From assembly GCA_002900995.3 (NCBI GenBank), contig CM035305.1, positions 1 to 64,000 of the forward strand: DNA of 64,000 nt, given 5' to 3'. A model generated the notes under the pieces. It saw nothing but the letters and a program-made list of their open reading frames with translations. It was not told the DNA's origin and made no database searches. Numbering within the stretch: the stretch's first letter is position 1; every line of letters starts with the position of its first letter. The stretch is from Ganoderma boninense (lineage: Eukaryota; Basidiomycota; Agaricomycetes; Polyporales; Polyporaceae). Shown here piece after piece: positions 8,307-22,765 of the stretch. A program made the translations under genes and the position numbers.

Positions 8307-11046
8307 ATGCCGATCGTCCAGTTCGCGCCCTTTCAATCCCTCGTCGAGCCCGCCTTTTGGCACGCCCTCACCGATCTCAAGATCGACGTCCTCCGTCTCT
8401 CCGACCATCCCGTCCCCCTCACTGCCTCGTACACAACAGGACGCTCTATCAATGACCGCGAGACCGGAAAGGACATCGCACTCGCCTCGACCTTGACCGT
8501 CGGCGGCAGCGCCTTTGCCGAGCACCCACAGTGCGTCTTCCCCATCTCCATCTCCATCCCTCCAATATCTACATATCTACACCCTATTCTTGACGCTCTA
8601 CAGGACCCCTCAGGGCGCGATCGCTGCGCGCGGGTCGCTCAAGAACTTCAACACGATCGAGGACTTCAAGAACGCGGACAAGGCCGCGCTCTTCGGCGCC
8701 CTCGCCGACGAGATCTGGACGAGCATCACCGTCGACAGGTCGACCGCCCTCCTCAACCGCTTCCTCGTCATCACGTTCGCAGACCTGAAGAAGTACAAGT
8801 ACTTCTACTGGTTCGCGTTCCCCGCCTTCGCGGCCAAACCTGCATGGGAGATCGACGGAGACTGGGCTCCGGCTGAGGCCACGCTTGGGGCGGACGCGGT
8901 ACGTCTTTTGTGTTTGACACCATCTCCAAGACATGCTCTCGGTGAAACCTATGGACGATGTTGGATGCGCGCGTTACGCGGCGGTGTATGCACCGCGTCC
9001 ATATATTGTATCGCAGTCCATCTATCATCGAACGCATATATTCCGCGTGGTTTCCGGACGCGACAGACCTTTGCGCTAGCAAGCAGACATGTATGCTCAT
9101 GCACGTCTAACTAGTACTGTTGGGATGCTGTCTGCTACGATACCACCTTGTGCTCTTGCGTCTCTGTTCTGTGCCATACTTATACCAACGTGGTGTCCCT
9201 TGTCAGCTGTCCGCCATCCGCTCCCAGCTTCACGCCTCGCCGCGTCCGTTTTTCCTCGTGCGCACCGCGGCCGGACAAACAACAACAACCGCCCCCGTCG
9301 AGGACTACCCGTCCTTCTTCGCCAACGTTCCCCCCTCCGAACGCGCCATCGGCTTCGTCGACCCCTCCGCCGTGCCCACGAACCCCGGCTGGCCCCTCCG
9401 CAACCTCCTCGCGTACCTCCGCGCGCTGTATCCCGACGACGCCGCGCAGGGCTTCCGGATCCTTTGCTGGCGCGATGCCGAGGCGGCGCCCGCCGCCACT
9501 GGAGCCTGGAAGAGCCGCTTTGGGGTCGTGAAGCAGGGCGCGGGGGAGGCCGCCGCTGCCGCTGCGAGCGATAAGCCGAGCGCGGTGGGATGGGAGAAGA
9601 ACGTGAATGGCAAGCTTGGCGCTCGTGTCGCTGACCTCGCGCCGATGATGGACCCGACGCGGTGTGTAGCTCTGTGCGATCTGGCTCGATGAGAGAGAGA
9701 TTGATCTGTGTCTGTGTCTATGTAGGCTCGCGGATCAAGCGGTAGACCTGAACCTGAAGCTTATGCGATGGCGGATTTTGCCCGCGCTCGAACTGGAGAA
9801 GGTTGCGAGCACGCGCTGTTTGCTGCTTGGGGCCGGAACGCTGGGGTGCTACGTCGCGCGGACTCTCATGGTATTCTCCTCTCTCTCTGCGCGGAGCCGG
9901 TTCCTTTCTTCTGGGCCATGAACTCATGGTTGGCTTGCACAGGGCTGGGGCGTGAGGACGATCACGTTCGTGGACTCGGCGCGCGTCTCGTTTTCGAACC
10001 CCGTCCGCCAACCGTTGTTCGACTTTGAGGACTGCCTCAACGGCGGGAAGCCCAAAGCGGCGTGCGCAGCGGAGAAGTTGAAGAAGATCTTCCCCGGGGT
10101 GGTGCGTTCTTCTTGCGTGCGATCATCTTGCAACTCATGGACATAGATTGGCTGCCGGCGCTTCAGAACGCGACTGGGCACAACCTGTCCATTCCCATGC
10201 CCGGTCACCCTGTCCCGCCCTCCTCGGTCGAGCAAGCGAAGAAGGACGTCGCGACGCTCGAGAAGCTCGTCGACGAGCACGACGTCGTCTTCCTCCTCAT
10301 GGACTCGCGTGAGTCCCGCTGGCTGCCGACCGTGCTCGGCGCGGCTAAGGGCAAGGTGGTGCTGAACGCCGCGCTCGGCTTCGACACGTTTCTGGTGATG
10401 CGACATGGGGCGCGGACACCGAACGCAGAGGGCCAGCGGCTGGGCTGTTATTACTGCAACGACATCGTCGCGCCTTCCGACGTGAGTTCGCGGTTTGCCA
10501 CTGTGCTGCGCCGAAACTGAAGTCATGGTCCTCGCCCCCTCCAGTCCCTGACAGACAGGACGCTTGACCAGATGTGCACGGTGACGCGGCCCGGCCTCGC
10601 GCCGATTGCGGCGTCGACGGCGGTTGAGTTGCTGGTGTCGCTCCTCCAGCATCCAGCGGGGTACGTCATTGCTGTAACTCATGGTGGTAAGCTACCTAAT
10701 CTGACTGTTATCCAGCGTTAACGCTCCTGCACCCCCACCGCAATCGGCCAGTGAAGACGCGGACCACGGGCACGAGTCGATCTTGGGACTGGTGCCGCAC
10801 CAGCTTCGGGGGTTCCTTGGGCAGTTCAGGAACGTGCCGATTGTAGGCTCTGCGTACAACCGGTGCACGGGCTGCAGCGAGACCGTGTTGGAGGCGTACG
10901 AGAAGGAGGGGTTCGTGATGCTGCTGAAGGCGTTCAACGACACAGAGTTCTTGCCGGAGCTGACGGGGCTGAAGAAGATGTACGAGGAGACGCAGGCGGC
11001 GCTGGAGAATGACGACCTGGTCGACGCGGAGGAAGACGACTTTTAG
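8307..11046 (+). CDS. ATG7: ATG7, E1-like activating enzyme of autophagy
   Basis: It activates the ubiquitin-like proteins Atg8 and Atg12 in the cytosol and passes them to the E2s Atg3 and Atg10. Eight exons can be read: 8307-8530, 8604-8898, 9207-9661, 9726-9870, 9943-10101, 10167-10481, 10545-10660 and 10716-11046. They give 679 aa, normal for fungal Atg7. The N-terminal domain starts [18 protein letters not shown]. The ATP-binding fold shows [19 protein letters not shown] and the following [20 protein letters not shown]. The crossover region has [10 protein letters not shown] and [13 protein letters not shown]. The active-site cysteine is in the motif [17 protein letters not shown] (exon 7). 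Zinc-ligand pairs CYYC and CTGC are present, and the C-terminal tail is acidic (ends EEDDF), as in the family. The intron at 8899-9206 is long (308 nt). The start is the only ATG that gives the conserved N-terminus. Confidence 0.95.
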
Positions 11047-11427
11047 ACTGGAGGCTGGGGCCGCGATGCGCGTAACGACTACTAACGAACGAACGAACGA
11101 GCTGGAAGCTCACGAAGCGCCGAATGGTCCTGTATTGATTTTGACTCTGAGCCTTGTATCACGTAGCACCGAGGTCGCCGAGTATGTACGTATACCAGAG
11201 TAGCCGTCCTATACCTACGCCAAATGCTAGAATATGCTCGAATCCCAGACGCGGCGTGTGCGGGTCGGTGAATGATGCGCTGGCTGAGAAGGAGCGCCGG
11301 CGGGCGGTGGATGTTTGTTGTTGTTTGGGACTGCCACCTCAGATGTTAACGGGCGACGTGTCTGGGCAGGATACAACTCACCTCCGTTCGCTGACCCCAG
11401 CCGCTCCTTGGTTTACTTTCTTCCACC

Positions 11428-13313
11428 ATGAGCGGATGTATGTCTTTCCTTCCTGCTCTCTGTGCTCGGAATACTCACCAGAAACCCCACCAGTCCGGTT
11501 CCTGAATCTCGTCCGACCGTTCCTGCCCATCCTCCCCGAGGTTTCGTCCCCAGATCGCAAAGTAAGTTCCCTCCGCTCTCCTTCGTCCTCATCCGCACCT
11601 CATCATCTCATATTTTCCGATTCTGTACCCTCCGCGCGCGCCGCTCAGGTCCCGTTCAACCAAAAAGTGCTATGGACCGCCGTCACCCTCCTCATCTTCC
11701 TCGTCTGCTCCCAAGTCCCCCTGTACGGCATCATGTCCTCAGACTCGGCAGACCCGCTCTACTGGATGCGTGTCATCCTCGCCTCTAACCGTGGCACTCT
11801 CATGGAGCTTGGCATTACCCCCATCGTCACCTCCGGCATGATCATCCAGCTTTTGGCGGGCGCGAACTTGATTGAGGTCGACTTCTCGCTGAAGGAGGAT
11901 CGCGCGCTGTTCAGCGGAGCACAGAAACGTGAGTAGCTGTTATTCGTGTGTCTTGCGGGTCTCGCAGGGCTGTAAGGGGTGCTCGCGAGGGGTAGAAGAA
12001 GATGCGCTGGTCGGAGGCGGAGCTACGTCATCTCTGCGCGGGTCGCGTGCTCCCGCCTCTTCGACCGGGATCTAAACTAACGATCTCCAGCTTCCTTCCA
12101 TTCATTGTCTGCTATATGCGCTTGCAGCATCACTTGTCCTCCAAATTGCCCGCAACCTTTGCTAACCTGCCCTCCCAGTGTTCGCCCTCATCTTGGCCCT
12201 TGGCCAGGCCACTGTCTACGTCCTTACTGGCATGTACGGTCAACCAAGTGACCTCGGCGCTGGTATCTGTCTCCTCTTGATCATCCAGCTCTGCTCCGCC
12301 GCCCTCATCGTGATCCTCCTCGATGAGCTCCTCCAGAAGGGCTACGGTCTCGGCTCAGGTATCTCCCTCTTCATTGCCACCAACATTTGCGAGTCTATCG
12401 TTTGGAAGGCCTTCTCCCCCACTACCGTCAACACTGGTCGTGGGCCCGAGTTCGAGGGTGCCGTCGTCTCGCTCTTCCACCTCCTCTTCACCTGGAACGA
12501 CAAGGGCCGTGCCCTGCGCGAGGCGTTCTGGCGCGACCGTCTTCCTAACGTCATGAACCTCATCGCGACTTTCGCCGTCTTCGCTGTCGTCATCTACCTC
12601 CAGGGTTTCCGCATCGAGATTCCCGTCAAGTCCAACCGTTTCCGTGGCCAACGCGGCTCATACCCCGTCAAGCTGTTCTACACCTCGAACATGCCCATCA
12701 TGCTGGAGTCCGCGCTCACGTCGAACGTCTTCATCATCTCGCAGATGCTCGCCAACCGCTTCCCCAACAACTTCCTCGTCCGTCTCCTCGGTGTCTGGGA
12801 GCCCCTCGAGGACTCGCCCCAGCTCGCAGCCGTCTCGGGTATCGCGTACTACATGTCGCCTCCCCACACGCTCCGCGCGGTCCTCCTCGACCCGATCCAC
12901 ACCATTGTGTACATCGCGTTCACTGTTACCGCGTGCGCGATCTTCTCCAAGACGTGGATCGAGGTCTCTGGCTCCGGCCCGCGCGATATCGCGAAGCAGC
13001 TCAAGGAACAGCAGATGGTCATGGCAGGGCACCGCGAGGGCTCGATGTACAAGGAGCTCAAGCGTGTCGTCCCGACGGCCGCCGCGCTCGGCGGCGCGAT
13101 CCTCGGTCTCCTCTCCGTCGTCGCGGACTTGATGGGTGCGATCGGCAGCGGGACTGGTATCCTCATGGCGGTCACCATCATCTACGGCTGTGAGTATTTG
13201 TGTTAATTGTCGTATCTTCGAACTGTTTGTACTGATGCTTTTTGGCAGACTGGGAGATCGGAATGCGTGAGTCTGGTGGCCCTGAGATGGCTGCGCTCGG
13301 AGACCTGTTCTAA
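11428..13313 (+). CDS. SEC61: SEC61 alpha, ER translocon channel
   Basis: The channel subunit of the Sec61 complex, which moves nascent proteins into or across the ER membrane. The exons are 11428-11437, 11494-11561, 11649-11928, 12179-13189 and 13249-13313, giving 477 aa, the usual length with ten membrane segments. The tiny first exon (10 nt) is fixed by the conserved start [20 protein letters not shown]. Family hallmarks follow: [19 protein letters not shown] (plug region), [35 protein letters not shown], and [19 protein letters not shown]. The third intron is long for this genome (11929-12178, 250 nt). The gene lies 380 bp after ATG7 on the same strand. That gap holds the promoter, with several CT-rich tracts next to the start. 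Confidence 0.96.
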
Positions 13314-15428
13314 GCGACCGTCGAATGTCGAGCGGTATAGTAGTATCGCCATTTGGCACTGGTGCTAGCAGTAGCGCTGGGTCTTTGAGGGCGCAGGAAA
13401 CACCTCACCATCTCCAGGGGCTGGGCACTTCAGCGGGGCGGTCGCTGTCTCACGGTTTTACGACGATGTTCAAAGTTATGTTACCGGTAGCACCGACGCT
13501 TTACAGTAATTTAATCTGGTGGTCAGTTAGTCGTGTGCGAATGGGGCGGATCCTCCCTGTCACGAGTACCAAAAACAACCTGATTTTCGACCTCGCTGGA
13601 GGTGTCAAAATGCCATGACTGCTCGAGTGCATCGTGGCTCTTGGTGTGTGCGCGAACTGCTGTGCATGACTTTGGATGGTCCCGCAAGGTATCTGTTCGA
13701 GACCGGGTCATGCAAGGGAGTGCGCCAACGAGCTCGAGGTTAGGTTACGACTAACCTTGTAGGTTCAGGCCAAGATACGTATGAGAAACAAAACTAAAGT
13801 CCACTTACGATAACTCCGAGTAAATTACGGGTACGCGCGACCCTGATACGAGATGTGCAACTCGGGACATTCCCAGCAGAAGGGTGTCGACCGGTGATAT
13901 TGTAGACGGTGCAGGAGAGGGACGGTATAGTGTTGTATGCGGCGTTCCCAAGAACCCTCCGGCTCTCTTCTGAATTCGGTTCCTCGGCGTCCGACCCCCA
14001 CAGAGTCGCTTCAAATCGAAGTGGTGAATAACGACAACGTGGAGCACAAAATTCAAAGCGGGACGATATGCGCAGAATCAGAATCATAAACACAAGAACC
14101 GGCCTACTCACCAATGTCGCGAAGCAAGACGGAGTGAATACAGTATGTATGTCATTCGACGCGCTCAAATGTGGAGGGTGGAGACAGACCGATCGAATGA
14201 CGGGCGACGCAGAAGATGATTAACCCCCTTCCCTATCCGGCTTCCTCCCGTTCGCTGGGTGAGAGGGTGAGCGGGTGGAAGCCGGGAGGGTACAGAGGTC
14301 GAACGATACGGTTACTATGATGGAGGAGTTTCTCGATGAGGACGATGTGAGTTAAGACCATGCGCCGGCAACTATACCGCTTGAGCTGAAGCTAATCGAG
14401 CGCGTCGCTGCGTGTGGAGGTGTGGTCAGGCCAGACGACTTGGCCGCTTGAAAGGTGCCTGGTGAACGGAACTCATCCCTCGCTGATGTCCCGCTGGGTG
14501 AGGAGGTCCAGGTAAGCATTCCACTGTCCCCTACCAGTCGCTTTCCCGCACGAAAAATAACGCACAGGGATGGTTAGACAGCCTGTGAGCGGAAAAGAGA
14601 TGAACATTGTCCCAAGAACGTAGACAGATGGATTGCTCACCATCGCCGTTGCAGTCAACTCGGACCTGCGACTCGAAGTCGGAACGAGCATCCACCGCGT
14701 GGCTCAAATTGCCGCCGAACGTGGGCACCTCCAGGACAGCGTTAGCATCAAGCAGAGAGAAATTCGACGTGCGAGATTCGAATTCTATTCCCCCTGTACG
14801 TGAGCATGGTAGGTAGTACATTATATACTGTAGAATAAAGACGCGACGATAGCTATCGACAGGATGCATGGATGGATGTGGTGGTCCGGACAGCGAATTG
14901 AGGTGGAAAAATAAACAAGTCCCTTGCAAAATGCAGAAGGTCCGTGTATGATGTATGACTGAAGGAGCGGCGAGGGATGCGGGTCTAAGTATGACCGAGA
15001 AAGAGAGTCGAGACCGAGACCAGGACCGAAATAGAGACAGAGATGGGCGTAAAGGAGCGTGTGCAGCACGGCCCGCATACGTGGGCGTGCTCGGGAGGCG
15101 TTAAACGGACAGATGACAGGATACTTAACGAGAGTGGAGGCGTGGGCAAGCACGGCCCCGCAACGATGGATGACGACACGATGATCTGTAGGTGATGAAT
15201 GCACGATGCGGAGTGGCGGGGGAAATGCGTGGGTAAGGGTATGTGTGGAGAGGGATATGCTGACTGGGGGATGATGCGGATGGCGCTTTAATGCTACACG
15301 TGAGGATGCATGCGGTCGCGACCAGTCCACCAGTTCAATGGTACTCTAAACACCGAAAGCTATGTGAACGAAGGAGAGGAACGAACCGATATCCAATGAG
15401 ACGAGGCGGTGTGCGGTGCACGGGAGCA
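13314..15428. other. Long intergenic region, no supported gene
   Basis: Between two convergent genes (SEC61 + and the PIP5K -). Several open frames of 60-130 codons occur on both strands (for example 13794-14168 - and 14531-14929 -). They carry no recognisable domains and no consistent codon bias. A small untypical gene or non-coding RNA could still be here. Confidence 0.5.
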
Positions 15429-18022
15429 TTACTCCGACTTGAATCGGGTGCCACCCTCGCCGCCTCGCATGATTGCTCTCATAAAGGAGAAGAACCGGCC
15501 TGCGTACTCAGGCGGAGGAACTGGGCTAATTTTATGCTAAAAGGAACTGTATCAGCGCTGACGACACAACTACAACGAAAGATGGGCCCATACCCTATCC
15601 GCGCTGAGACCCTTCCAGCAATGCTCGATCTTCTTAAAGAAGCTGTACGGCGTAAGGATGTCGATGACGCCGAGGTAATAAATAGTGTCCATGCCCTCGT
15701 TCGCCTCGTCCGTCGCCCGCAGGCCGCCCTCATCCTGGTAGAAGAGGAAGTGCTGCCGCTCACCCGTGTCTTCTTCGGGCAGGGAGAGGGTCGCAGCCTC
15801 GAGGCTCTTCGGGTCGGCCTCGCGCATGATGCGGCGCATCGCGATCGCTTCAGGGGACCGCGGGCCTTTACTCACCGTCTTCTTGCGGGAGATCATGGGC
15901 ATGTCCGGCTGAAGGAGGTAAGACGGAGACATGAGGGCGGGCACACGAGGGCGGAGACATGAGGGTGAAGGGAGGTGCGCAAAAGAAAGGACCACTCACC
16001 GAGAAGACCTTAAGTGTACGCCTCCGGACGTTGTCCCGGTTACCTCGCTGCATGAGGTGGATGCCCACGAGGAGCGAGTAGTCCATCACACCCAGCTCCT
16101 TCAACAGCTCCGAGTCTCTCCTCAACTGCTCCGTCAAGAGCGCCCTCTTCTCCGGACCGAGCTCCAGCATCTTCCCCTTGTTGATCCAGTTGAGGTCCTT
16201 GAGGACAGCGCGCGGGTTCACCGCAGCCTTCTCCTCGGGGTACTCGCGACCGACCGTTGACCCTTTCAGGTCGTACGTCTCGTGGATATCCTTATGTGCG
16301 GGGAAAAGGTTGTTCATGATTACGAAGTGAATCTTGCGCCCATGGGGAAGCTTGACACGATGGAGGCCATAGAACCGAGAGATGAGCGTGTGGGGGTTGT
16401 TCTTCACGTGCTCGTAGTACTTCTTCAGGATCGACCGCAGGAACTTGTGCTCGGAGTGGTGAATCGTCTTAATGATGAACCGATAATCGCGAGAAAAGTA
16501 GAAGAACGACCCCGACTTGCCCGGAGAGCCAAGCTCCGATAAGATGTACTTGGCGGTGAGTGACAGGAGGTAGTCGGCGGGGTCTAAGTGGAAGTAGTCT
16601 TCACGCAGCTCGCGAAAGACCCATGGGGCGTAGTCCTTGAACTTGAAGTCGTACTTTGCGGAAGGCGTGAGTTCGTTGCCGACACTGTCCGGAGATTAGT
16701 CCGAATGCGAACGTAAACGCGCCGAGCATCGATACGCACATATCAAATGAGTATTTATGTCGGGCCGTGTAGTCTTCGTCGGTCAGTGGTCTCCGTATCT
16801 TCGCCTGACATCGCGATACCTACATAGCCGGCACAGTCCCAGCTTCAATTCAATTCCCCCACGCTGTGCACGGACAACGCCAAGACTCACCGCTATGCGG
16901 ATGCCGGTCAGCATGTTGTACATCAACACATAGTTGACGTGGTCCTCCCCAATCAGGTTCCCGACGAGCGGCCCCTCGTCTGCCTTCTTCACGACGGTCG
17001 TCGAGCGCGTGAGGGCGCGCTCAGCCTCCTGCTGCGCCTTGACGCGCTTGCGCTCCCTCCGGATCTGCTCGGCGTGCAGCTCGATGTCGTCCGCCAGCTC
17101 GCCCACGTCCTCGAACGAGGTCGGATGGGCGCCGTGCATCGTGGCCATGCGTGATATGCGAGGGGGCGATGCGGGCGGCGGAGGGGCGGCAGCGCCGATG
17201 GTGTTCCTGCGTGAGGGTCGATGAGGCGCAGGGGGCTGGAGGTAGCCGTCGACGGAGACATGCGAGCCCGCGCCAGATGTGGACGTCGCTCCGGGTGCAC
17301 TGCGGGAGGGGAGGGACTTGGATATTGACGGGGGAAGGATCGGCGCGGTTCGTCGGTGAAGGGCGTGTCGAGGGTGGTTTTGGGGTATGCTGGGTGGGCG
17401 GTGGGGGGAGACGCCTTGGTCTCTGCGGAGGCACGATGGCGGAGGGTGTTGTTGCCCAGTCGTGAACGCTGCTCGCGAGAAGAGGACGAGGCGCGCTCGA
17501 TCGGTTCCTCGAACGTGACGGGAGGGCGGGGAGAGCCGTCAGGATATGACGCAGAGGAGGAAGAGATACTGGCCACTCTGCGGGGAGGAGGGAGCTCGCC
17601 CTCGAAGCTGGACGGGGGAGAGGCGGGGGAGGACCGTAGTTGGAGTCCATGCTGCTTTCACGGGGTGTGTGGAAGACGGGGACATGCTGTGCGAGGGTCG
17701 CACCAACCTTGTGGAAGACGGCCTCTGGGAGGGGGCCTGCTTCGAGATGGAGCGACTCTGTGACCTTGAGGATGTGCAGCTCTTGTGGGGGAGACTGCTT
17801 GGTGGACGAAGAGGCGGCAAAGGCGAGGGCATGGAGGGGAGTGAGGTCGTGGTCCTTGCGGGACGAAGCGGGGGCGTGAGAGGAGGAGGAGCGGGAGGAA
17901 ACCATGGAGTGAGAGGAGGCGAGGTGAGAATGGGTCGGAGAAGAAGAAAGACGGTTGGGAAGTCGAGGGTCGTCGAAGGATGCTGGCGACGCTGAGCGTG
18001 CGATCGGGATTGCGGAGGCCAT
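15429..18022 (-). CDS. MSS4: Phosphatidylinositol-4-phosphate 5-kinase (Mss4/Its3 type)
   Basis: It makes PI(4,5)P2 at the plasma membrane and so controls actin and cell-wall signalling. Clear exons (genomic order): 15429-15536, 15594-15908, 16001-16684, 16740-16819, and one starting at 16891 that leads into the N-terminal region up to the ATG at 18022. Visible motifs are [17 protein letters not shown], the G-loop [20 protein letters not shown] with the ATP-binding Lys, the DLKGSTVGR catalytic element, [13 protein letters not shown], and the specificity segment [20 protein letters not shown]. The last exon gives [20 protein letters not shown] and the end at TAA. The N-terminal 350 or so residues are Ser/Pro-rich, start [18 protein letters not shown], and change frame twice between 17640 and 17330. 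Further introns there were not resolved. Confidence 0.92.
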
Positions 18023-20132
18023 GCGTTGAGGATGAAGATGGCCGGGGGTAGAAGGGCTGGTGGGTGGTAAACGTCTGCCTTTTGTCCTCGTCGCCTGCGA
18101 GAGGGAGAAGTGGAGGACGAGGTGTGTGTGGGAGAGAGCAAGGCGGAGGCGCGGGCGACCAGTCCGACTTGCGCAAACGCCCAAATCCACGTATCCGCCC
18201 GCCGATAACCCCATTCCGAGACGTTATCCGACAAAACTTGTCCGCCGCGTCTACGGTCCGCGACGCCTTCTTCCTCTCTACCACCAATCAATCTTCTCCC
18301 TCTCTCGGCCTCGGGGCCGTTTTTGAATGGACCAGCGGGTACAGCTTCCTCTTCATCTCCGCCCCGAGCCGTAAGTTCTCGCTCTTCGACATAACACCGG
18401 TACCGTCATCTTCACTGCGCCATGCTCCCACCTCGACCGTCTCATGGGCGACGCACAGGACCCATACTGCTCCACACTGCGGCCCAGGAAGTCCTCGAGC
18501 TCCGCTCTTCCAACCACGACTTCAATCCCGCAAGTCATGTGTTGGTCGGTATTACACCCGACAGGATCCTCATAGTACCCGCCGTTCAAACGCCGTTGAC
18601 TTTCGGATACGGAGGGTACATTAAGAACTCCCAAAAATTCCTGCGGTGAAAAAAACATCCCGGTAACCCAACCTAGCGCACAGGCCCAGACCGAACGAGC
18701 GCGGGGTTGCCGCCGTATTCCGAATCCGACGATCTGTGCAACCTATGTACTGCAAACACTGCGGGGTAACATACAGTAACACCGCTCGTGCGCCCGGTGC
18801 CTCGCCTTCCCAAGATCCCAACCACCACGCAGCCCCGTCGAGGCAACCATGGCAACGTGCAGCAATCCACATAAGTACCTGTACCTCGGGTGAGTCGTGA
18901 CTCTCCCGGCTCTCCCCAAAATGCACCATACGTCGCTGAAGGCGCGTTGAGTCGTCGCCCAGAGCTCTGGCGAAGTTCGAACACCGCCCCTGCGTTGATG
19001 TCGACGGTGAGCGTTCCGGCCGAACGAGGCCAGGGAATTCAATTGGGAGTGGAAACACAACCTCTAGGGCAGCCGGATAAGTCGACTCGGATTCCGCATT
19101 CGACATTCGCGCTCCTAAGAGAACAGTGCTAGCCAATGCCGTCCGCCGCCTCCGAGGATCGTGTAGCTCCGGTGGGTGATCGCCGGGCCCGACATGTACA
19201 AATGGTATGCTAAGGACTCAGGACGCCGACGCCTGCTGTCCGTGTAAGCAGCTAGACTGCTGCGTACCCTCCTGGCGGTTCTGCGTTCGCTTGATTGACA
19301 AAAACCCTGCAGGAACCTCTGCGCTGTTCAATACTTAGGTTCGTACCTAACCCCCTTCACGTAAGCTTGAGGGACCGACGGTCTGAGCATGACATTAGCT
19401 CAAAGCTAATGTGCGTTACTCAACTGCATATGGCCAATGGCCATCGTAATGTATAGGGCGTCGTCCTCTGCCTTGCTCGAAACGGTACTGGGCGTACGCA
19501 ATTTCAAGTCTCGCCCGAGCATAATTTCATCCGAGTCTCGAGCTCATGCAAACTCAACAGCTGCAGGTAAGTTCGCGATCCGAGCCACGTCCAAGCACAC
19601 CCCGGCGAGCTACGTACGACCTTCGGCAGCCTTCCGCTCGACCCATCTCCCCGCCTATGTCTCGCCGGAGGCATCACACCTGCCAGCACATTGTATATGT
19701 ACATCCGTGTTTGATTGATACATATACTTGCTACAACGATGCTGACGAAAACACATTAGCCCGTAAGCCAACAGGAGTGCCACTACGCCCTAAGGTTTTT
19801 CCACGTCGCGGTGGAGGAGAATGCAGGTCGACGGACCGGCGAGAAGGACGGGGTATTACAACAAGGGACGAGTCGTGTTATACAGTGATGATTGGCCGTG
19901 ACGGGTGCGAGGTGGTAATATACCGCAAGGTTCGCAACGACGGGAATACTAAATGCGGATGCCTGCGAAAGTAGATCGTGGTTCGTCGGGAATCGAGGCC
20001 CGTCGATAACAAGTACAGGGGGAAGGGGTAAAATGCAAGGGGGAATGGCCGACGTCTAGGTGCTTGAAGTCCGCACTGCAACGGTTTGAAAGAAAGAAAA
20101 AAAAACCTGGATCACAAGTCCGACGGAAACGA
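18023..20132. other. Long intergenic region, no supported gene
   Basis: It holds the PIP5K promoter (CT/GA-rich tracts at 18060-18160) and about 1.9 kb of sequence with only short, unconvincing open frames (for example 18621-19136 - and 19546-19974 +). The tail next to HOG1 has an A-rich stretch (20091-20107) that may lie in its 3' UTR. Nothing else is recognised. Confidence 0.5.
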
Positions 20133-21949
<1,817 letters not shown>

Positions 21950-22765
21950 CTCGCTCGCCAAAGAGAAGGGTTAAGAGGGATGAAATTGAGGAGGAGCGAT
22001 GGGCCGGAGGGGACTGGGGGAGGCGAGACGAGGACGATGGTGTGGGAGAGGAAGAGGAGAAGGACGTCGCTCTTGTAGGAAGAGAGCACGGACGGGGACG
22101 CGGACATATGGCGTCGCTCTGCCAATCCAGGGTGCGGCGACTTCCGATTACCTAAGCCCACCTTGACATTTGGCTCCTCCCGCCGATCCATCTCCTGTCC
22201 CCCTCCTCTCCTCCTCCTCCCTTCTACCACCCCCTTCGCGCGCGTGCTATGTTCCCTCCTCTGCACTCTCCAATATCCTGGGCTTTGGGGCAGGCGATTT
22301 GCTTGGAGGAGGAGGGGGGGGGGACGGGGAAGATAGCTATGACGTCAGTGGCAGTGTGGCAGGATGGGACGGGCGGTTGCGGCTGGTGATGTCGCCCAGG
22401 GCCCTTGTGGTCTGGACGCGTGTTCGCACTCGAGTCGTTCTCAATTGTCGATGACGTCGTTCTTCGCGGGTGTCAAATAGAGAGGCACATCTGTTGCCCT
22501 CCAGCCACGCGCGTCCTCGCGCGCCTCATTCACTCGAATTGACAGCACAACTGTCATCGTCCTTCGCGCGAACACGCTCCTGGCAGCCCCCGGAACGCGC
22601 AGGCAAGACGATGGTGCCATTGGTCCGGAGTGTCCGTCGGGCATTGCCGCCGGTTGCCGGCTGAGGTCATCGTCCGCGACGCGCAATGTCTTCAACGCGA
22701 GTCTCGCAAGCGTCGACGAGTAGACGACTCTCGCTCCAGCCACGAACGCCAGTTGAGTGCCCGCC
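21950..22765. promoter_or_regulatory. Divergent promoter region HOG1-MCR1
   Basis: It is 816 bp between the start codons of HOG1 (-) and MCR1 (+). It contains C/T-rich tracts (22195-22235), a G-run (22314-22323), a CRE-like 'tgacgtca' palindrome at about 22340, and 'tgacgtcg' at about 22452. Whether the two genes are co-regulated is unknown. Confidence 0.55.
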
